A DNA stretch of 64,000 nt from the NCBI GenBank assembly GCA_039822785.1, contig JBCBMO010000004.1:491835-555834 (forward strand), given 5' to 3'. The notes beneath the pieces were generated by a model, which saw only the letters and a list, made by a program, of their open reading frames with translations, was not told where the DNA came from and did no database searches. The position numbers and the translations under genes are program-made. Positions 1 through 8,435 of the stretch are shown here, piece by piece; position 1 is the first letter of the stretch, and each line of letters starts with the position of its first letter. The DNA is from Thermohalobaculum sp039822785. Its GTDB lineage: Bacteria; Pseudomonadota; Alphaproteobacteria; Rhodobacterales; Rhodobacteraceae.

Positions 1-1
1 C

Positions 2-40
2 CAGCTCGCCGTCAAGGTCATCGCCCGGTTCATCGCATGA
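2..40 (+). CDS. C-terminal end of an upstream gene (partial)
   Basis: Twelve codons are open from the window edge and read ...VKVIARFIA before a TGA. The next gene begins 19 bases later in another frame, so this looks like the last codons of a preceding plus-strand gene. Nothing can be said about its function from so little sequence. Confidence 0.35.
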   Translation, partial: QLAVKVIARFIA

Positions 41-59
41 ACGACCTGAGGAGTGCGCC

Positions 60-545
60 GTGGCGAGCAATGACCCTGGATCGCGGGAGACCGTGTCGAC
101 CAGCGACAGGATGGTGGATCATCCATTCGATGCGCCCGAACGCGCGGTGCTAGACATCGCGCGACGGTTCTTCGGGACCTTCGCAACGCCGCAGGACCAT
201 GCTTGGATCAGCGCCTTCGCCTCGGCCCAGCAGTCCTTTGGCGGCCATGGCCCCGCGATCGCCATGAGGACTGTGACGGCGATCCAGGCGCTGCGGGCCA
301 GCCGGACGGCGGCCTTCAGCTTCATCAACCCCGACTGCCCCTGCTGCCGCCACCGCATCGTGACGGAGGAACGCTACTTCCTCGCGATCTTGCACGCCGT
401 GCGTCGCGGCCGGCGCTCCGACGCCGTGCTGAACGCGATCTTCGTATGCGGTGGGGAAGATTACGATCTGCTCGTCGCGGCCATGGAGCGGGTGGCGGCG
501 GCGATGCCGGTGATCGACGCAGGGGTCGCGCAACCCGTGGACTGA
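60..545 (+). CDS. Hypothetical protein with a CPCC motif
   Basis: This 161-residue protein is read from a GTG start that has a GAGGAG-like ribosome site about ten bases upstream; an in-frame ATG at 111 is an alternative. The protein is soluble, with no signal peptide or membrane segment. It carries a DCPCC cysteine cluster near residue 96 and a second lone Cys in a VCGG motif, in a mostly helical context. I do not recognise the family. It lies just after the end of another plus-strand gene and converges with the sulfotransferase gene. A metal or iron-sulfur role for the cysteines is possible but not shown. Confidence 0.6.
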   Translation: MASNDPGSRETVSTSDRMVDHPFDAPERAVLDIARRFFGTFATPQDHAWISAFASAQQSFGGHGPAIAMRTVTAIQALRASRTAAFSFINPDCPCCRHRIVTEERYFLAILHAVRRGRRSDAVLNAIFVCGGEDYDLLVAAMERVAAAMPVIDAGVAQPVD

Positions 546-586
546 CGCCGCCGCAGGCCCTCCGCGCTTGTCCGGCAGGCCGCTCG

Positions 587-1519
587 CTAGAGGAAGATCT
601 CGGGGCGCTCCTGCTGGATCTGGGCCACCAAGGGTTGGGTGCGGGCGCGGATATAGTCGATCTCGGTGGCACTGAGCACTTTGGACCAATAGGTGTTCAC
701 GGCCCCAAGATCGCGGTCCTTCACGTGGGTCTGTCCAGCGCGCGGAACGGCATCGGCCTTGCTCTCGGTGCCGCCAAAGGCCGCGGTCAGCCTGCGCTCC
801 ACCCGGTCTGTCCACTCCAGACCGCAGAAGGCGAAGACGCGCCGATAGGTGCCCACCGGGTCCGCCACCACGTCGTCGAGGTCGAGAAAGCGCAGGTACC
901 TGCCGCTACGCGCCTGCTCCAGCAGTTCGGTGTAGGCGAGCGCCCAGAAGTCCGCGCCGCGAAAGGCCGCGTCGCGTTGATCGCCCGCGGTCTCGAAGCT
1001 GTCGCGCCCCAGGGCCGCGGCGATCTCGGTCGCGGACCAGCGCCAGTTGAGGCGCTTGAAGCTGGCGGCCACGGCCTCCGGCGGGCGGTAGCAGGCGACG
1101 ACCGGAGCCTGCCGAAAGCACTGCAGCTGCTGCAGCGAGAAGGTCATGAAGGGGTCCTTCCACACGATCGTCTGCAGCGCCGGTGTAAGCCGCGCCTTCC
1201 ACAGCGACCATGTCGTGCGCCCCCCGATCAGCCGCTTCAACAGTTGCCGATGCGGCGCCTCGTTCGGAAAGGCGCCGGTCTTCAGCCGCAGGCGGAGCGC
1301 CTTCACATCCGCCTCGATGGCCCGCAGGGTCGCCAGCTCCTCGCCGCCGTCCGAGAGAAAGTCGAAATAGCGGCGCACCCGCCGGTCGCCGGTGTGGAAA
1401 TTGGTGGGCTCATGCAGCGTCGCGGTATGCGGGGCGGTGCCGAGCACCTCTCCCACCGCCGTGGTGCCCGAGCGGGGCGGCCCGACGACGAGGACGAGGC
1501 GGCGGTCGCTTGGCGTCAT
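587..1519 (-). CDS. Sulfotransferase-family protein
   Basis: The 310-residue product opens with a strand followed by GPPRSGTT (about residues 13-20), the 5'-phosphosulfate-binding loop of PAPS-dependent sulfotransferases, then a WKDP motif after a helical stretch and a region resembling the 3'-phosphate-binding part of the family. It would move a sulfuryl group from PAPS to an acceptor, probably a sugar or polysaccharide, in the cytoplasm. The ATG has AAAGGA upstream at good spacing. It lies downstream of the O-antigen-ligase-like gene on the same strand, with 87 bases between them, which fits synthesis of a sulfated surface glycan. The acceptor cannot be deduced. Confidence 0.85.
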   Translation of the reverse strand: MTPSDRRLVLVVGPPRSGTTAVGEVLGTAPHTATLHEPTNFHTGDRRVRRYFDFLSDGGEELATLRAIEADVKALRLRLKTGAFPNEAPHRQLLKRLIGGRTTWSLWKARLTPALQTIVWKDPFMTFSLQQLQCFRQAPVVACYRPPEAVAASFKRLNWRWSATEIAAALGRDSFETAGDQRDAAFRGADFWALAYTELLEQARSGRYLRFLDLDDVVADPVGTYRRVFAFCGLEWTDRVERRLTAAFGGTESKADAVPRAGQTHVKDRDLGAVNTYWSKVLSATEIDYIRARTQPLVAQIQQERPEIFL

Positions 1520-1606
1520 CGCAGGGTCCTTTCGTCTTGGCGCATGGCCTGGGCGGCGTTGCCACCGCGCGCCCGTCGTGGCGCGGCAGCGGGGCTGCGG
1601 CGGGGG

Positions 1607-3139
1607 TCAGACGGTGGCGCTGGCATGGTCGCGGTCGTTCTGCGCGGTCCGCAGGAAGGCGGGGCGGGGCGGGGCTGCGGCGGCGCCCTGCCGGCCTAGC
1701 GAGCCGATGGCGATCGCCGCGAAGATCAGGATGGCGAAGTCAGGATAGGCGTTGAAGGCACTGATCAGGGCGACCGAGCCACTGACCAGCCCCGCCGCCT
1801 GTGCGCCTGCGCGATCGGGCACGAGCGCTGGCGGGATGGCCCGGCGGTGCCGGGTGGTGAAGGCCATGACCAGGAAGACGACCATCAAGGTGAGGCCGAT
1901 GATGCCCGTCGACGCCGCGATCGCGACGGTCCAGCCGTTCGCCCTGACCGAGCCGATGCCCGCGCCGAGGCCGTAGGTATCCCAAAGCACGCCGAGCCCG
2001 TGGCTTGCGAGCGCCCCGCGTTCCAGCCCGGATGCGCTCGAGCCCTTGGAAAAGATGAGCCTGTCCAGGATCTCCAGCACTTGGTCGGCGCCGATCACCA
2101 CGGTGACCAGCGTGACCGCAACCAGGCTCGCGAGCACGGCGGCGAGGACCGTGCCCACCGCTCGCTCCTGCGGCATCGGCACCGCGAGGCGCCGCAGCCG
2201 GCGCACCGCAATGAACAAGCCCAACACGAGCAATCCGAAGATCGCCGTCGAGGAGAGGGCGACTGCGGCCAGCAGCAGGTTGGCGATGCCGAGGGAAAGA
2301 TCGCGATGGTCCTGGGCGTCGTAGCCGCGCACCAGAAAGAACGCGCCGATCACAGCGCTGTAGGCGCCGAAGGGTGCGGCCTCCGAAAAGCCACCGATGA
2401 CCCGCGGGACGCCCGCGACCGTATGCTCGTTGTGGAGCACGTAGCTCGCGGTGCGCACGATCTCCAGCACGGCATCCAGCGCGGCGGCGTCCAGCAGGGC
2501 GAGGAGGATGTTGATGCCAGCCGCCCAGCGCAGCGCGGTGACGACTGGCGCAATGCCACGGCGTCGGATCAGGTCGGCCAGCGCGATGAAGAACGCGGTC
2601 GACAGGAGCATATAGGCGGTCTGGGAGATGTTGCTGGCGCTCGGGCGCAACTCGACGAGGCCCGAGGGGAAGAAGGGGCTGATCCGGGCGCCTATGTGCC
2701 CGCGGCTCATGCTGAAGACCATGAGCTCTCCGCTGAAGAGCCGCACCAGGACGATCGCCGAGAAGACACCCCAGAGGGAGAAGAGGATGAGCGGGATCGC
2801 GGCGCTTGGCAGCTGCAGCCCCGTCGGCGCCGGGCGTGCCACGCGCATGGCCAGCGCAAGGGCGATCGCGCCGGCGGCGAAGAGCTGGGCGACCGGAGGG
2901 GTAAAACCGCCGATGGGCACTTTGATTGCCGCGAGCATGCCGAGCGGCATCACCACCACCGCCGCCAACAGTGCCCGGTCGCCATCGCGCAGGGCGACGA
3001 GCAGCCAGATGCCGAGGGCCAGCAGCCCGGCGGGGTAGAGTTCCAAAGCGTCGGCCTCCGCGCTTATCGCGATGGCGCCGGACAAGGCGCCGGGTGACGT
3101 AACGACTCTGACGTGTTCAGGTATACCGCATTGCACCAT
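1607..3139 (-). CDS. O-antigen ligase/polymerase-like multispanning membrane protein
   Basis: The 510-residue protein has about ten or more hydrophobic helices, a long polar loop between them (roughly residues 100-150 and again around a YVLHNEHTVAGVPRVIGGFSE segment) and a basic cytoplasmic tail. This layout fits the Wzy/WaaL-type O-antigen ligase and exopolysaccharide polymerase superfamily, whose large periplasmic loop handles lipid-linked sugar. The open frame continues upstream far past the true start but only as antisense of the divergent glycosidase gene, so the ATG at 3139 was chosen. The 87-base gap between start codons of the divergent genes should hold both promoters. Exact substrate is unknown. 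Confidence 0.7.
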   Translation of the reverse strand: MVQCGIPEHVRVVTSPGALSGAIAISAEADALELYPAGLLALGIWLLVALRDGDRALLAAVVVMPLGMLAAIKVPIGGFTPPVAQLFAAGAIALALAMRVARPAPTGLQLPSAAIPLILFSLWGVFSAIVLVRLFSGELMVFSMSRGHIGARISPFFPSGLVELRPSASNISQTAYMLLSTAFFIALADLIRRRGIAPVVTALRWAAGINILLALLDAAALDAVLEIVRTASYVLHNEHTVAGVPRVIGGFSEAAPFGAYSAVIGAFFLVRGYDAQDHRDLSLGIANLLLAAVALSSTAIFGLLVLGLFIAVRRLRRLAVPMPQERAVGTVLAAVLASLVAVTLVTVVIGADQVLEILDRLIFSKGSSASGLERGALASHGLGVLWDTYGLGAGIGSVRANGWTVAIAASTGIIGLTLMVVFLVMAFTTRHRRAIPPALVPDRAGAQAAGLVSGSVALISAFNAYPDFAILIFAAIAIGSLGRQGAAAAPPRPAFLRTAQNDRDHASATV

Positions 3140-3226
3140 ATACGCGAGCCCTGACGCATCGCCGGCGTGTTCGGTGCCATGGCACGGAGCCGGGGCAGCC
3201 TCAGCATGGTCCTTGGGGAGGGCTGG

Positions 3227-4852
3227 ATGGACTTGGGCGTTCAGACGCATTTCGGCCAGGACTGGCACGACCGCCTGATCCCGGCGATTGAACGGATCGA
3301 GGCCGACCACACCCGCGACGCCGTCTACTGGGCCCGGGTGGAGCGAGCGCCTGGGGTCATTCAGTTCGAGGGCTTTGACACCAGCCACCCGGCCGTGGTT
3401 TCCGCGCGAGGGATCGAGACGCGGCTTGTGTTCAACGAACGCAACCCGATCTACGAGGACGGCAACACGGTGCAAAGCGCCCCGGGCCTTGCGGCCTTTG
3501 CCGACTACGTCGCGCGGACCGTCGCGCAGTTTCCCTCCGTCACCACGGTCGAGATCGGCAATGAGGTCAACGGCACCTTCGTGCGCGGGCCGCTCGAGGC
3601 GGCGGGGCCGGTGGAGCGTGCCAAGGCCCATGCCCGCATCGTTGCCGCGGTAGCCGCCAAGCTGCGCGAGACGGCGCCCGAGATCCGCGTCCTGGGCGGG
3701 GCCGCGCACTCGATCCCGCTCGTCTACCTCAAGCCCATGGTCGAGGCGGGGATCCTGGCGGATATCGACGCGCTGGTGGTGCACCCCTATTCCTCCCCGC
3801 CCGCTCATGTTGGGGAGCATCTGGCCATCGCCCGCAGCGCTCTCGGCGCACCCGACCTCGCCATTCACGCCACCGAGTTCGGGCAGGAGGGCCTCTCGCC
3901 CGCTGAGGCCGCCGACTACCTGGTGCGGATGGCCACCGCGCTCGCGGCGGGCGGGGTCGAGAGTGCGACCTGGTACGCCTTGGTGGAGCAGCAGCGCTAT
4001 CCCGGCATGGGGCTGGTCGAGCGCGACGGGCGCGAGCGCCCGGCCGCGGCGGCCTTTCGGCTGATGCAGCGCCTGCTCGATCTTGGCACGCCGGTGCCTG
4101 TGACGCTCGGCCCCTCGATGCGGGCCTATGACTTTGCCGGCCGGGCCCTGGTGATCTGGGGCCTGCCGCGCGCCGTGGCCGACCGTGCCGGTCTGACCTG
4201 GGTGACGGCGACGGGTGCGCCGATCGATGTGCCCGCCTTCACCGCCGAGGCGCCCGTCATCGCGCTCGCTCCTGAACCCGTCGACTTCGCTGCCATGGTC
4301 GAGCTGGAGGATATCGGTGTCGCGAGTGACAGCTATTTCGACTTCTCCCTCACCACCCAGACGCCCTGGCGCCGGGCCATGCGCGACGGGGCTGGTGAGG
4401 AGGCGCCGCTCACGATCCAGGGCGGGGGCGCGCGCGGCACGGCCTGGCGGCCCTATCTGGGCGATGGCTCGCTCAACCCCCTCGGCATCGCCGAGCACAG
4501 CGCACGGCCCGTGGTTTTCGACAAACCCTCCGGCCCGGCGGCGTTCGGCCTGGTGGAGACAGTGGATCTCCGGGCCCTCTCGGGCAGGGCGGTCTGCGCC
4601 CATTTTGAGCATCGCGGGAAGAGGTCCGGCGATGGCGTCACGATCCAACTCACCGTCGATGGGGTCGCGGTGCGGCGGCAGATCCTCCGGCAGGGGGAGA
4701 CGGCGTCGTGGCGGGTCGAGACGCCTGGGGCGGCCACGGCCCGCCTGAGCATCGACCCCAACGGCACGGGTGTTGGCGACTTGGTGGCCCGGCACCTCGC
4801 GGTGTTGAGCGATCCGGCAGCGGCCTGTCCGCCCCCGGTGCTGCCGCGCTAG
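3227..4852 (+). CDS. Clan GH-A glycoside hydrolase-like protein
   Basis: The 541-residue protein has the (beta/alpha)8-barrel landmarks of clan GH-A glycosidases: an IGNEVNG strand end with the Asn-Glu acid/base pair (residues 112-113), HPY at 186-188, and an ATEFGQ segment whose Glu217 would be the nucleophile. A C-terminal region from about residue 340 is beta-rich and could bind carbohydrate. GGGGAGGG sits just before the ATG at 3227; upstream in-frame starts at 3167, 3179 and 3206 lack such a site. No signal peptide is visible with any start. The neighbouring polymerase-like and sulfotransferase genes suggest a role in turnover of an exopolysaccharide. GH39-like assignment is tentative. 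Confidence 0.75.
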   Translation: MDLGVQTHFGQDWHDRLIPAIERIEADHTRDAVYWARVERAPGVIQFEGFDTSHPAVVSARGIETRLVFNERNPIYEDGNTVQSAPGLAAFADYVARTVAQFPSVTTVEIGNEVNGTFVRGPLEAAGPVERAKAHARIVAAVAAKLRETAPEIRVLGGAAHSIPLVYLKPMVEAGILADIDALVVHPYSSPPAHVGEHLAIARSALGAPDLAIHATEFGQEGLSPAEAADYLVRMATALAAGGVESATWYALVEQQRYPGMGLVERDGRERPAAAAFRLMQRLLDLGTPVPVTLGPSMRAYDFAGRALVIWGLPRAVADRAGLTWVTATGAPIDVPAFTAEAPVIALAPEPVDFAAMVELEDIGVASDSYFDFSLTTQTPWRRAMRDGAGEEAPLTIQGGGARGTAWRPYLGDGSLNPLGIAEHSARPVVFDKPSGPAAFGLVETVDLRALSGRAVCAHFEHRGKRSGDGVTIQLTVDGVAVRRQILRQGETASWRVETPGAATARLSIDPNGTGVGDLVARHLAVLSDPAAACPPPVLPR

Positions 4853-4908
4853 GGCCAGGCGCTGCAACCGCCGGCTGCGGGCGCGTTGCCGCACGTCCAC
4901 GGCACAAC

Positions 4909-4958
4909 TTGACGCAACGTTGCTGGACGAAACCCTTTGATGTATCAATCTGGGATAC
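4909..4958 (+). promoter_or_regulatory. Candidate promoter/operator of the LuxR-type regulator gene
   Basis: In the 157 bases before the regulator gene there is a TTGACG hexamer at 4909-4914, followed by two overlapping inverted repeats: TTGAT-GT-ATCAA (4937-4948) and GTATC-N7-GATAC (4942-4958). The region is AT-richer than its surroundings. The repeats could bind a dimeric regulator, perhaps the LuxR-type protein itself. No convincing -10 hexamer at standard spacing was found, so the promoter part is weak. Confidence 0.35.
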
Positions 4959-5009
4959 GTTTTCACCGACTGACGAGACGGCCATGCTTTTCCGGACGGT
5001 CACTTCACG

Positions 5010-5702
5010 ATGAAGAGTCTGGGAAGCCCTATTGCCCACTGCGGGGTGATCACGGTCGCGATCCTCTCCGACCTCGCGTTTCTGCAGGAAAGCCTAGCCG
5101 AGGCGCTTGCCCGGCGCGGCCGCTACCGGCCGATGCCTTGCCACGGCGCGGGGGAGGAGGCGCTGACAACCATCCTGCGCCATCCGCCGCGCGTCGTCCT
5201 GGTGGATCGGCGCATGACGGGGGGGCTGGAGGCGCTGCGCCGCATCGCCGGGGCGCGGCAGGGCACCATCGGGATCGCGCTCTCTGTAGATGGCGACAGC
5301 CCGGCGGAGGTCATCGCCTGCGCCGAGGCTGGGGCGCAGGCTTTCCTGCCGGCAAGCGCCAGCATCGGCCAGCTGACCGAGGCCATCGACGCGGCCATCG
5401 AGGGGCGGCTGCAGTGCTCCTCCAGCATCGCCCGGTCGCTGTTTACGCACGTGGGTGCCCTGGCCGCGGCACGGCCGGAGCGGCTGGCGCCCGGCGCGCT
5501 CACCATGCGCGAGGCGGAGGTGCTGGATCTGCTGGAGCATGGCTGCAGCAACAAGCAGATCGCCCGGACCCTGGGCATCGGTCTGTCGACGGTTAAGAAC
5601 CACGTGCACAACATCCTGGGCAAACTCGGGGTCGCCAGCCGCGGTGAGGCCGCCGCCTGGCGCCGGCAGGCCCCCGCCGAAATCCTTCTCTCCCTGCGCT
5701 GA
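5010..5702 (+). CDS. NarL/LuxR-type response regulator with atypical receiver
   Basis: The 230-residue protein has an N-terminal receiver-like domain (about 13-135) and a C-terminal LuxR-type helix-turn-helix (about 164-225, with LTMREAEVLDLLEHGCSNKQIA and STVKNHVHNIL motifs). The phosphoacceptor Asp66 (VLVDRRM) and one acidic residue (Asp21) remain, but the conserved Lys after strand five is missing: the segment reads AFLPASAS. Phosphorylation may therefore be altered or absent. It sits directly upstream of the eCIS genes in the same orientation with a 330-base gap, so it is a good candidate for their regulator; no partner kinase gene is seen. The ATG at 5010 has only a weak ribosome site, and a GTG at 5046 is possible. 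Confidence 0.85.
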   Translation: MKSLGSPIAHCGVITVAILSDLAFLQESLAEALARRGRYRPMPCHGAGEEALTTILRHPPRVVLVDRRMTGGLEALRRIAGARQGTIGIALSVDGDSPAEVIACAEAGAQAFLPASASIGQLTEAIDAAIEGRLQCSSSIARSLFTHVGALAAARPERLAPGALTMREAEVLDLLEHGCSNKQIARTLGIGLSTVKNHVHNILGKLGVASRGEAAAWRRQAPAEILLSLR

Positions 5703-6032
5703 TCCAACCGGACCCTGCCTCCTACGCCCTTTGGCGGGTCCCCCTTCGTCATGCCCGGTTCGAAAGATCTAGATCTAAAGATCTAGTGTGGCGGTAGCGC
5801 CGTCGGATTGTTTCGAAGTCCTTGAACGCAACTCACGCATCACCCCGGATCATGCTCGCCCGCGCGAGGATGGCCGCGCCGCTGGCGCCCGCCGATCCCC
5901 ATCCTTCGATCCGCGCAGGCCCATCCTTTGGCCGAATGACGGGCCTGCCGGGCCTCCGTAGCCTGACCCTCAGATCAGAGAAGCCTCGCGGTCGGCACCT
6001 GCGCGCCGCGCCATCTCGATGGGAGGTCCTGC
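5703..6032 (+). promoter_or_regulatory. Intergenic leader of the eCIS operon
   Basis: These 330 bases carry no convincing gene. They contain the AGATCT repeat cluster (listed separately), a GGACCC...GGGTCC pair at 5710-5715 and 5736-5741 just after the regulator gene, and a GGGAGG ribosome site a few bases before the sheath ATG. Since all following genes to 32861 run in the same direction with tiny gaps or overlaps, the main promoter of the particle genes should lie here. About 250 bases between the repeats and the sheath start would form a long 5' leader if transcription begins near the repeats. Confidence 0.5.
5763..5786. repeat. AGATCT repeat cluster (candidate operator)
   Basis: Three AGATCT hexamers begin at 5765, 5771 and 5779. 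They form a ten-base direct repeat AAAGATCTAG (5763-5772 and 5777-5786, 14-base period) and at the same time a perfect inverted repeat CTAGATCT-AA-AGATCTAG (5769-5786). The block is AT-rich in a region of about 65-70% GC and lies 250 bases before the first particle gene, which makes it a likely regulator binding site. Which protein binds is not known. Confidence 0.55.
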
Positions 6033-8393
6033 ATGGCGGTCTATCTTTCCCCCGGCGTCTATATCGAGGAGATCCCCGGCGGCGCCCGGCCGATCGAGGG
6101 GGTTGCAACCTCGGTCTGCGCCTTCGTCGGCAATGCCCTGCGCGGGCCGGTCAACGATGCCGTCCGGATCTCGAGCCTCGACGAATACCGCACCTTGTTC
6201 GGCCCCATCACCTCGGAAGACGATGCGATGGGCATCTCGGTCTTCAACTTCTACCAGAACGGCGGGCGCAACGCGTATATCTGCCGGGTGGCGGGCCCCA
6301 CGGCCCTGGCCGCCTCGGACGACGTGCTGGGCGAGGGGGCGGTTGGTGGCGCCGACACCCCGACGCCCGTGCTCACGATCAGCGCGGCGAGCGAGGGGGA
6401 CTGGGGCAACGACCTGTTTTATCGGCTCATCAAACCCGCCAACGATGCCGCCACCTTCACGCTGGAGATCGGCACGCACGACGGTGCGGGCGACTTCGTG
6501 CTGCAGGAGAGCTTTGCCGGCCTCACCATGCGCGCCGGCGACGACAGCTTCGCCATCCGCACGGTCAATGCGGCCTCGACCCTGGTCTCCCTCTCCCTCG
6601 GCACTGCCGCCGACCCGGAAGCCCCGCAGGAGCAGTTCCAGGAAGCCGTGCTGATCGGCGGCGACACCGGGGGCGCCAACGACCACTTCACCACCAGCCT
6701 GGCCGGCAATCTGGTCGCGGCCCTCAATCTCAACATCAACGGCCGCGGGTCGGAGCGGATCACGGTGGATCTGACCGCCGTGGCACTGGCGGGCGCGAAC
6801 CACGATGCCGACGCGGGACTGATCGCGACGGCGGTCGAGGACGCGATCCACGCGCACTCCACCCTGCCTGTCTTCCAAGCCATCACCGTCGGCTACGCGG
6901 CGCAGCGCTTCACGATCACCTCGCCCGAGGCCGGCGCCGATGCCTCGCTGACCGTGGGGCCTGGGGTGCTGGCGGAGACCATGGCGCTGACCGAGACCGC
7001 GCGCACGACGCTGGTCGGCACGCAGCAGCCCGCCACGCCGACACGCTTCAACACCGAGGCGAACCTAAACAGCATGACCGGCGACATCGTCATCACCCTG
7101 GATGGTCAGGGCCCGGTGACGGTGGCTTTCGATCCGCGCCAGGTGACCACGGGCGGCGTCGACAACACGCTGGACGGCCAAGCCATCGCGGCCGGCCTGC
7201 AGGCGGCCATCCGTGCGGCCTCCGGCGGGGCGCCGGCGCTGGCGAACGTCACGGTCGTTTACGGCGCGGCGGCCCCGGTGACCCGGCGCTTCGTGTTCAC
7301 CTCCGGCACGGGATCGGCCCGGGCGCCCGGCGCGGTGATCGAGGACGGTGCGGTCGCGGCCTTCCTCGGCATCCAGACCTCCACCGCCGGGGTGACCGTC
7401 ACGCCGGGGCGCTCGGTCACCCAGGGCACCGCCCCGGTGATGCCGCTCCAGGACCTCGGGCTCAACGACCAGGGTGTCCCGCTGGCGGGCGGTCAGGACG
7501 ATCTGCCGAACGCGGGCAACTATGCCGATTTCTACGGGACGATCCTGCGCAAGCGCCGCGACGTGACGATGATCGTGCTCCCTGGCGCACCGATGGAGCC
7601 CACGGGTCCCACGGCGATCATCGATGCCACCATCGCCCATTGCGAGGCGATGCAGAACCGCATGGTCATCCTCGACCCGCCCGCGGGGGTGGAGCTCGAC
7701 GATCCGGCGGATGTGGATGGCCTCAGCCTGCCAACCTCGACCTATACGACGCTCTATTACCCTTGGGTCCGGGTTACGAACCCGCTCTTCGATGTCGACA
7801 GCAACCCGGCCGCGGCGCGGACGCTTCTGGCGCAGCCCTCGGCCTTTGCCGCCGGGATCTGGACCCGCACCGATGCCCGGCGCAACGTCGCCAAGGCCCC
7901 GGCGGGGCTGGAGGCGGAGCTGCGCGGCGCCACGGCCTTTGAGTTCGAGGTCGAGGAGGCGGAGCAGGGCGTGCTCAACCCGCTCGGCGTGAACTGCTTC
8001 CGCCGCTTCCCGCAGCCGGTGGTCTGGGGCGCACGCACCCTGGCCACCCGGGCGGCGCCGGAGTGGCGCTATGTGCCGGTGCGCCGTACGGCGATCTTCA
8101 TCGAGCAGAGCATCTACAACGGCATCCAGTGGGCGGTCTTCGAGCCCAACGACCACCCGCTGTGGTCTGCGCTTCGCGGCAGCATCGAGGCCTTCATGGA
8201 CGGCCTATTTCGCAGCAATCACTTCCAGGGCCGCACCGCGAACGAGGCGTACTTCGTGCGCTGCAACCTTGGGGACACGATGACCCAAGGGGACATCGAC
8301 CGCGGCCAGGTGATCGTGGTGGTCGGCTTCGCGCCGCTCAAACCCGCCGAATTCGTGGTCGTGCGCATTCAGCAGCAGGTCAACCAACAGTAA
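6033..8393 (+). CDS. eCIS contractile tail sheath protein
   Basis: The 786-residue protein begins with the typical sheath N-terminus (YLSPGVYIEEIPGGARPI) and ends with the conserved sheath C-terminal domain (IEQSIYNGIQWAVFEPND, then GLFRSNHFQG and the final beta strands ending in QQQVNQQ), the segments that build the interlocking mesh of contractile tails. It would polymerise around the inner tube and drive injection by contraction. Between about residues 215 and 460 it has a large insertion with two repeated beta-rich units (about 229-320 and 350-450), so it is longer than the usual 350-550 residues; these probably face the particle surface. Only one sheath gene is present, whereas Pvc/Afp clusters have three. 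GGGAGG precedes the ATG. Confidence 0.95.
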   Translation: MAVYLSPGVYIEEIPGGARPIEGVATSVCAFVGNALRGPVNDAVRISSLDEYRTLFGPITSEDDAMGISVFNFYQNGGRNAYICRVAGPTALAASDDVLGEGAVGGADTPTPVLTISAASEGDWGNDLFYRLIKPANDAATFTLEIGTHDGAGDFVLQESFAGLTMRAGDDSFAIRTVNAASTLVSLSLGTAADPEAPQEQFQEAVLIGGDTGGANDHFTTSLAGNLVAALNLNINGRGSERITVDLTAVALAGANHDADAGLIATAVEDAIHAHSTLPVFQAITVGYAAQRFTITSPEAGADASLTVGPGVLAETMALTETARTTLVGTQQPATPTRFNTEANLNSMTGDIVITLDGQGPVTVAFDPRQVTTGGVDNTLDGQAIAAGLQAAIRAASGGAPALANVTVVYGAAAPVTRRFVFTSGTGSARAPGAVIEDGAVAAFLGIQTSTAGVTVTPGRSVTQGTAPVMPLQDLGLNDQGVPLAGGQDDLPNAGNYADFYGTILRKRRDVTMIVLPGAPMEPTGPTAIIDATIAHCEAMQNRMVILDPPAGVELDDPADVDGLSLPTSTYTTLYYPWVRVTNPLFDVDSNPAAARTLLAQPSAFAAGIWTRTDARRNVAKAPAGLEAELRGATAFEFEVEEAEQGVLNPLGVNCFRRFPQPVVWGARTLATRAAPEWRYVPVRRTAIFIEQSIYNGIQWAVFEPNDHPLWSALRGSIEAFMDGLFRSNHFQGRTANEAYFVRCNLGDTMTQGDIDRGQVIVVVGFAPLKPAEFVVVRIQQQVNQQ

Positions 8394-8435
8394 CCGGCGC
8401 GCTTTGCCGCGCCCGCCGTTGAGGGAGACAGATCG

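Noticed and set aside
3140..4966. N-terminal extension of the O-antigen-ligase-like protein to 1119 residues
   Set aside because: The extra part is Arg/Gly/Pro-rich and antisense to the glycosidase gene; the membrane protein begins naturally at the ATG at 3139.
5710..5741. GGACCC/GGGTCC pair as terminator of the regulator gene
   Set aside because: Six-base arms, a 20-base loop and no T-tract make an intrinsic terminator unlikely.
5756..5770. TTCGAA motif resembling a tRNA T-loop
   Set aside because: Flanking bases do not form the arm and no acceptor stem or anticodon arm can be drawn; the sequence belongs to the AGATCT repeat cluster.
5763..5786. CRISPR-like repeat array
   Set aside because: Units are only six to ten bases without spacers of constant length, and there are no cas genes.
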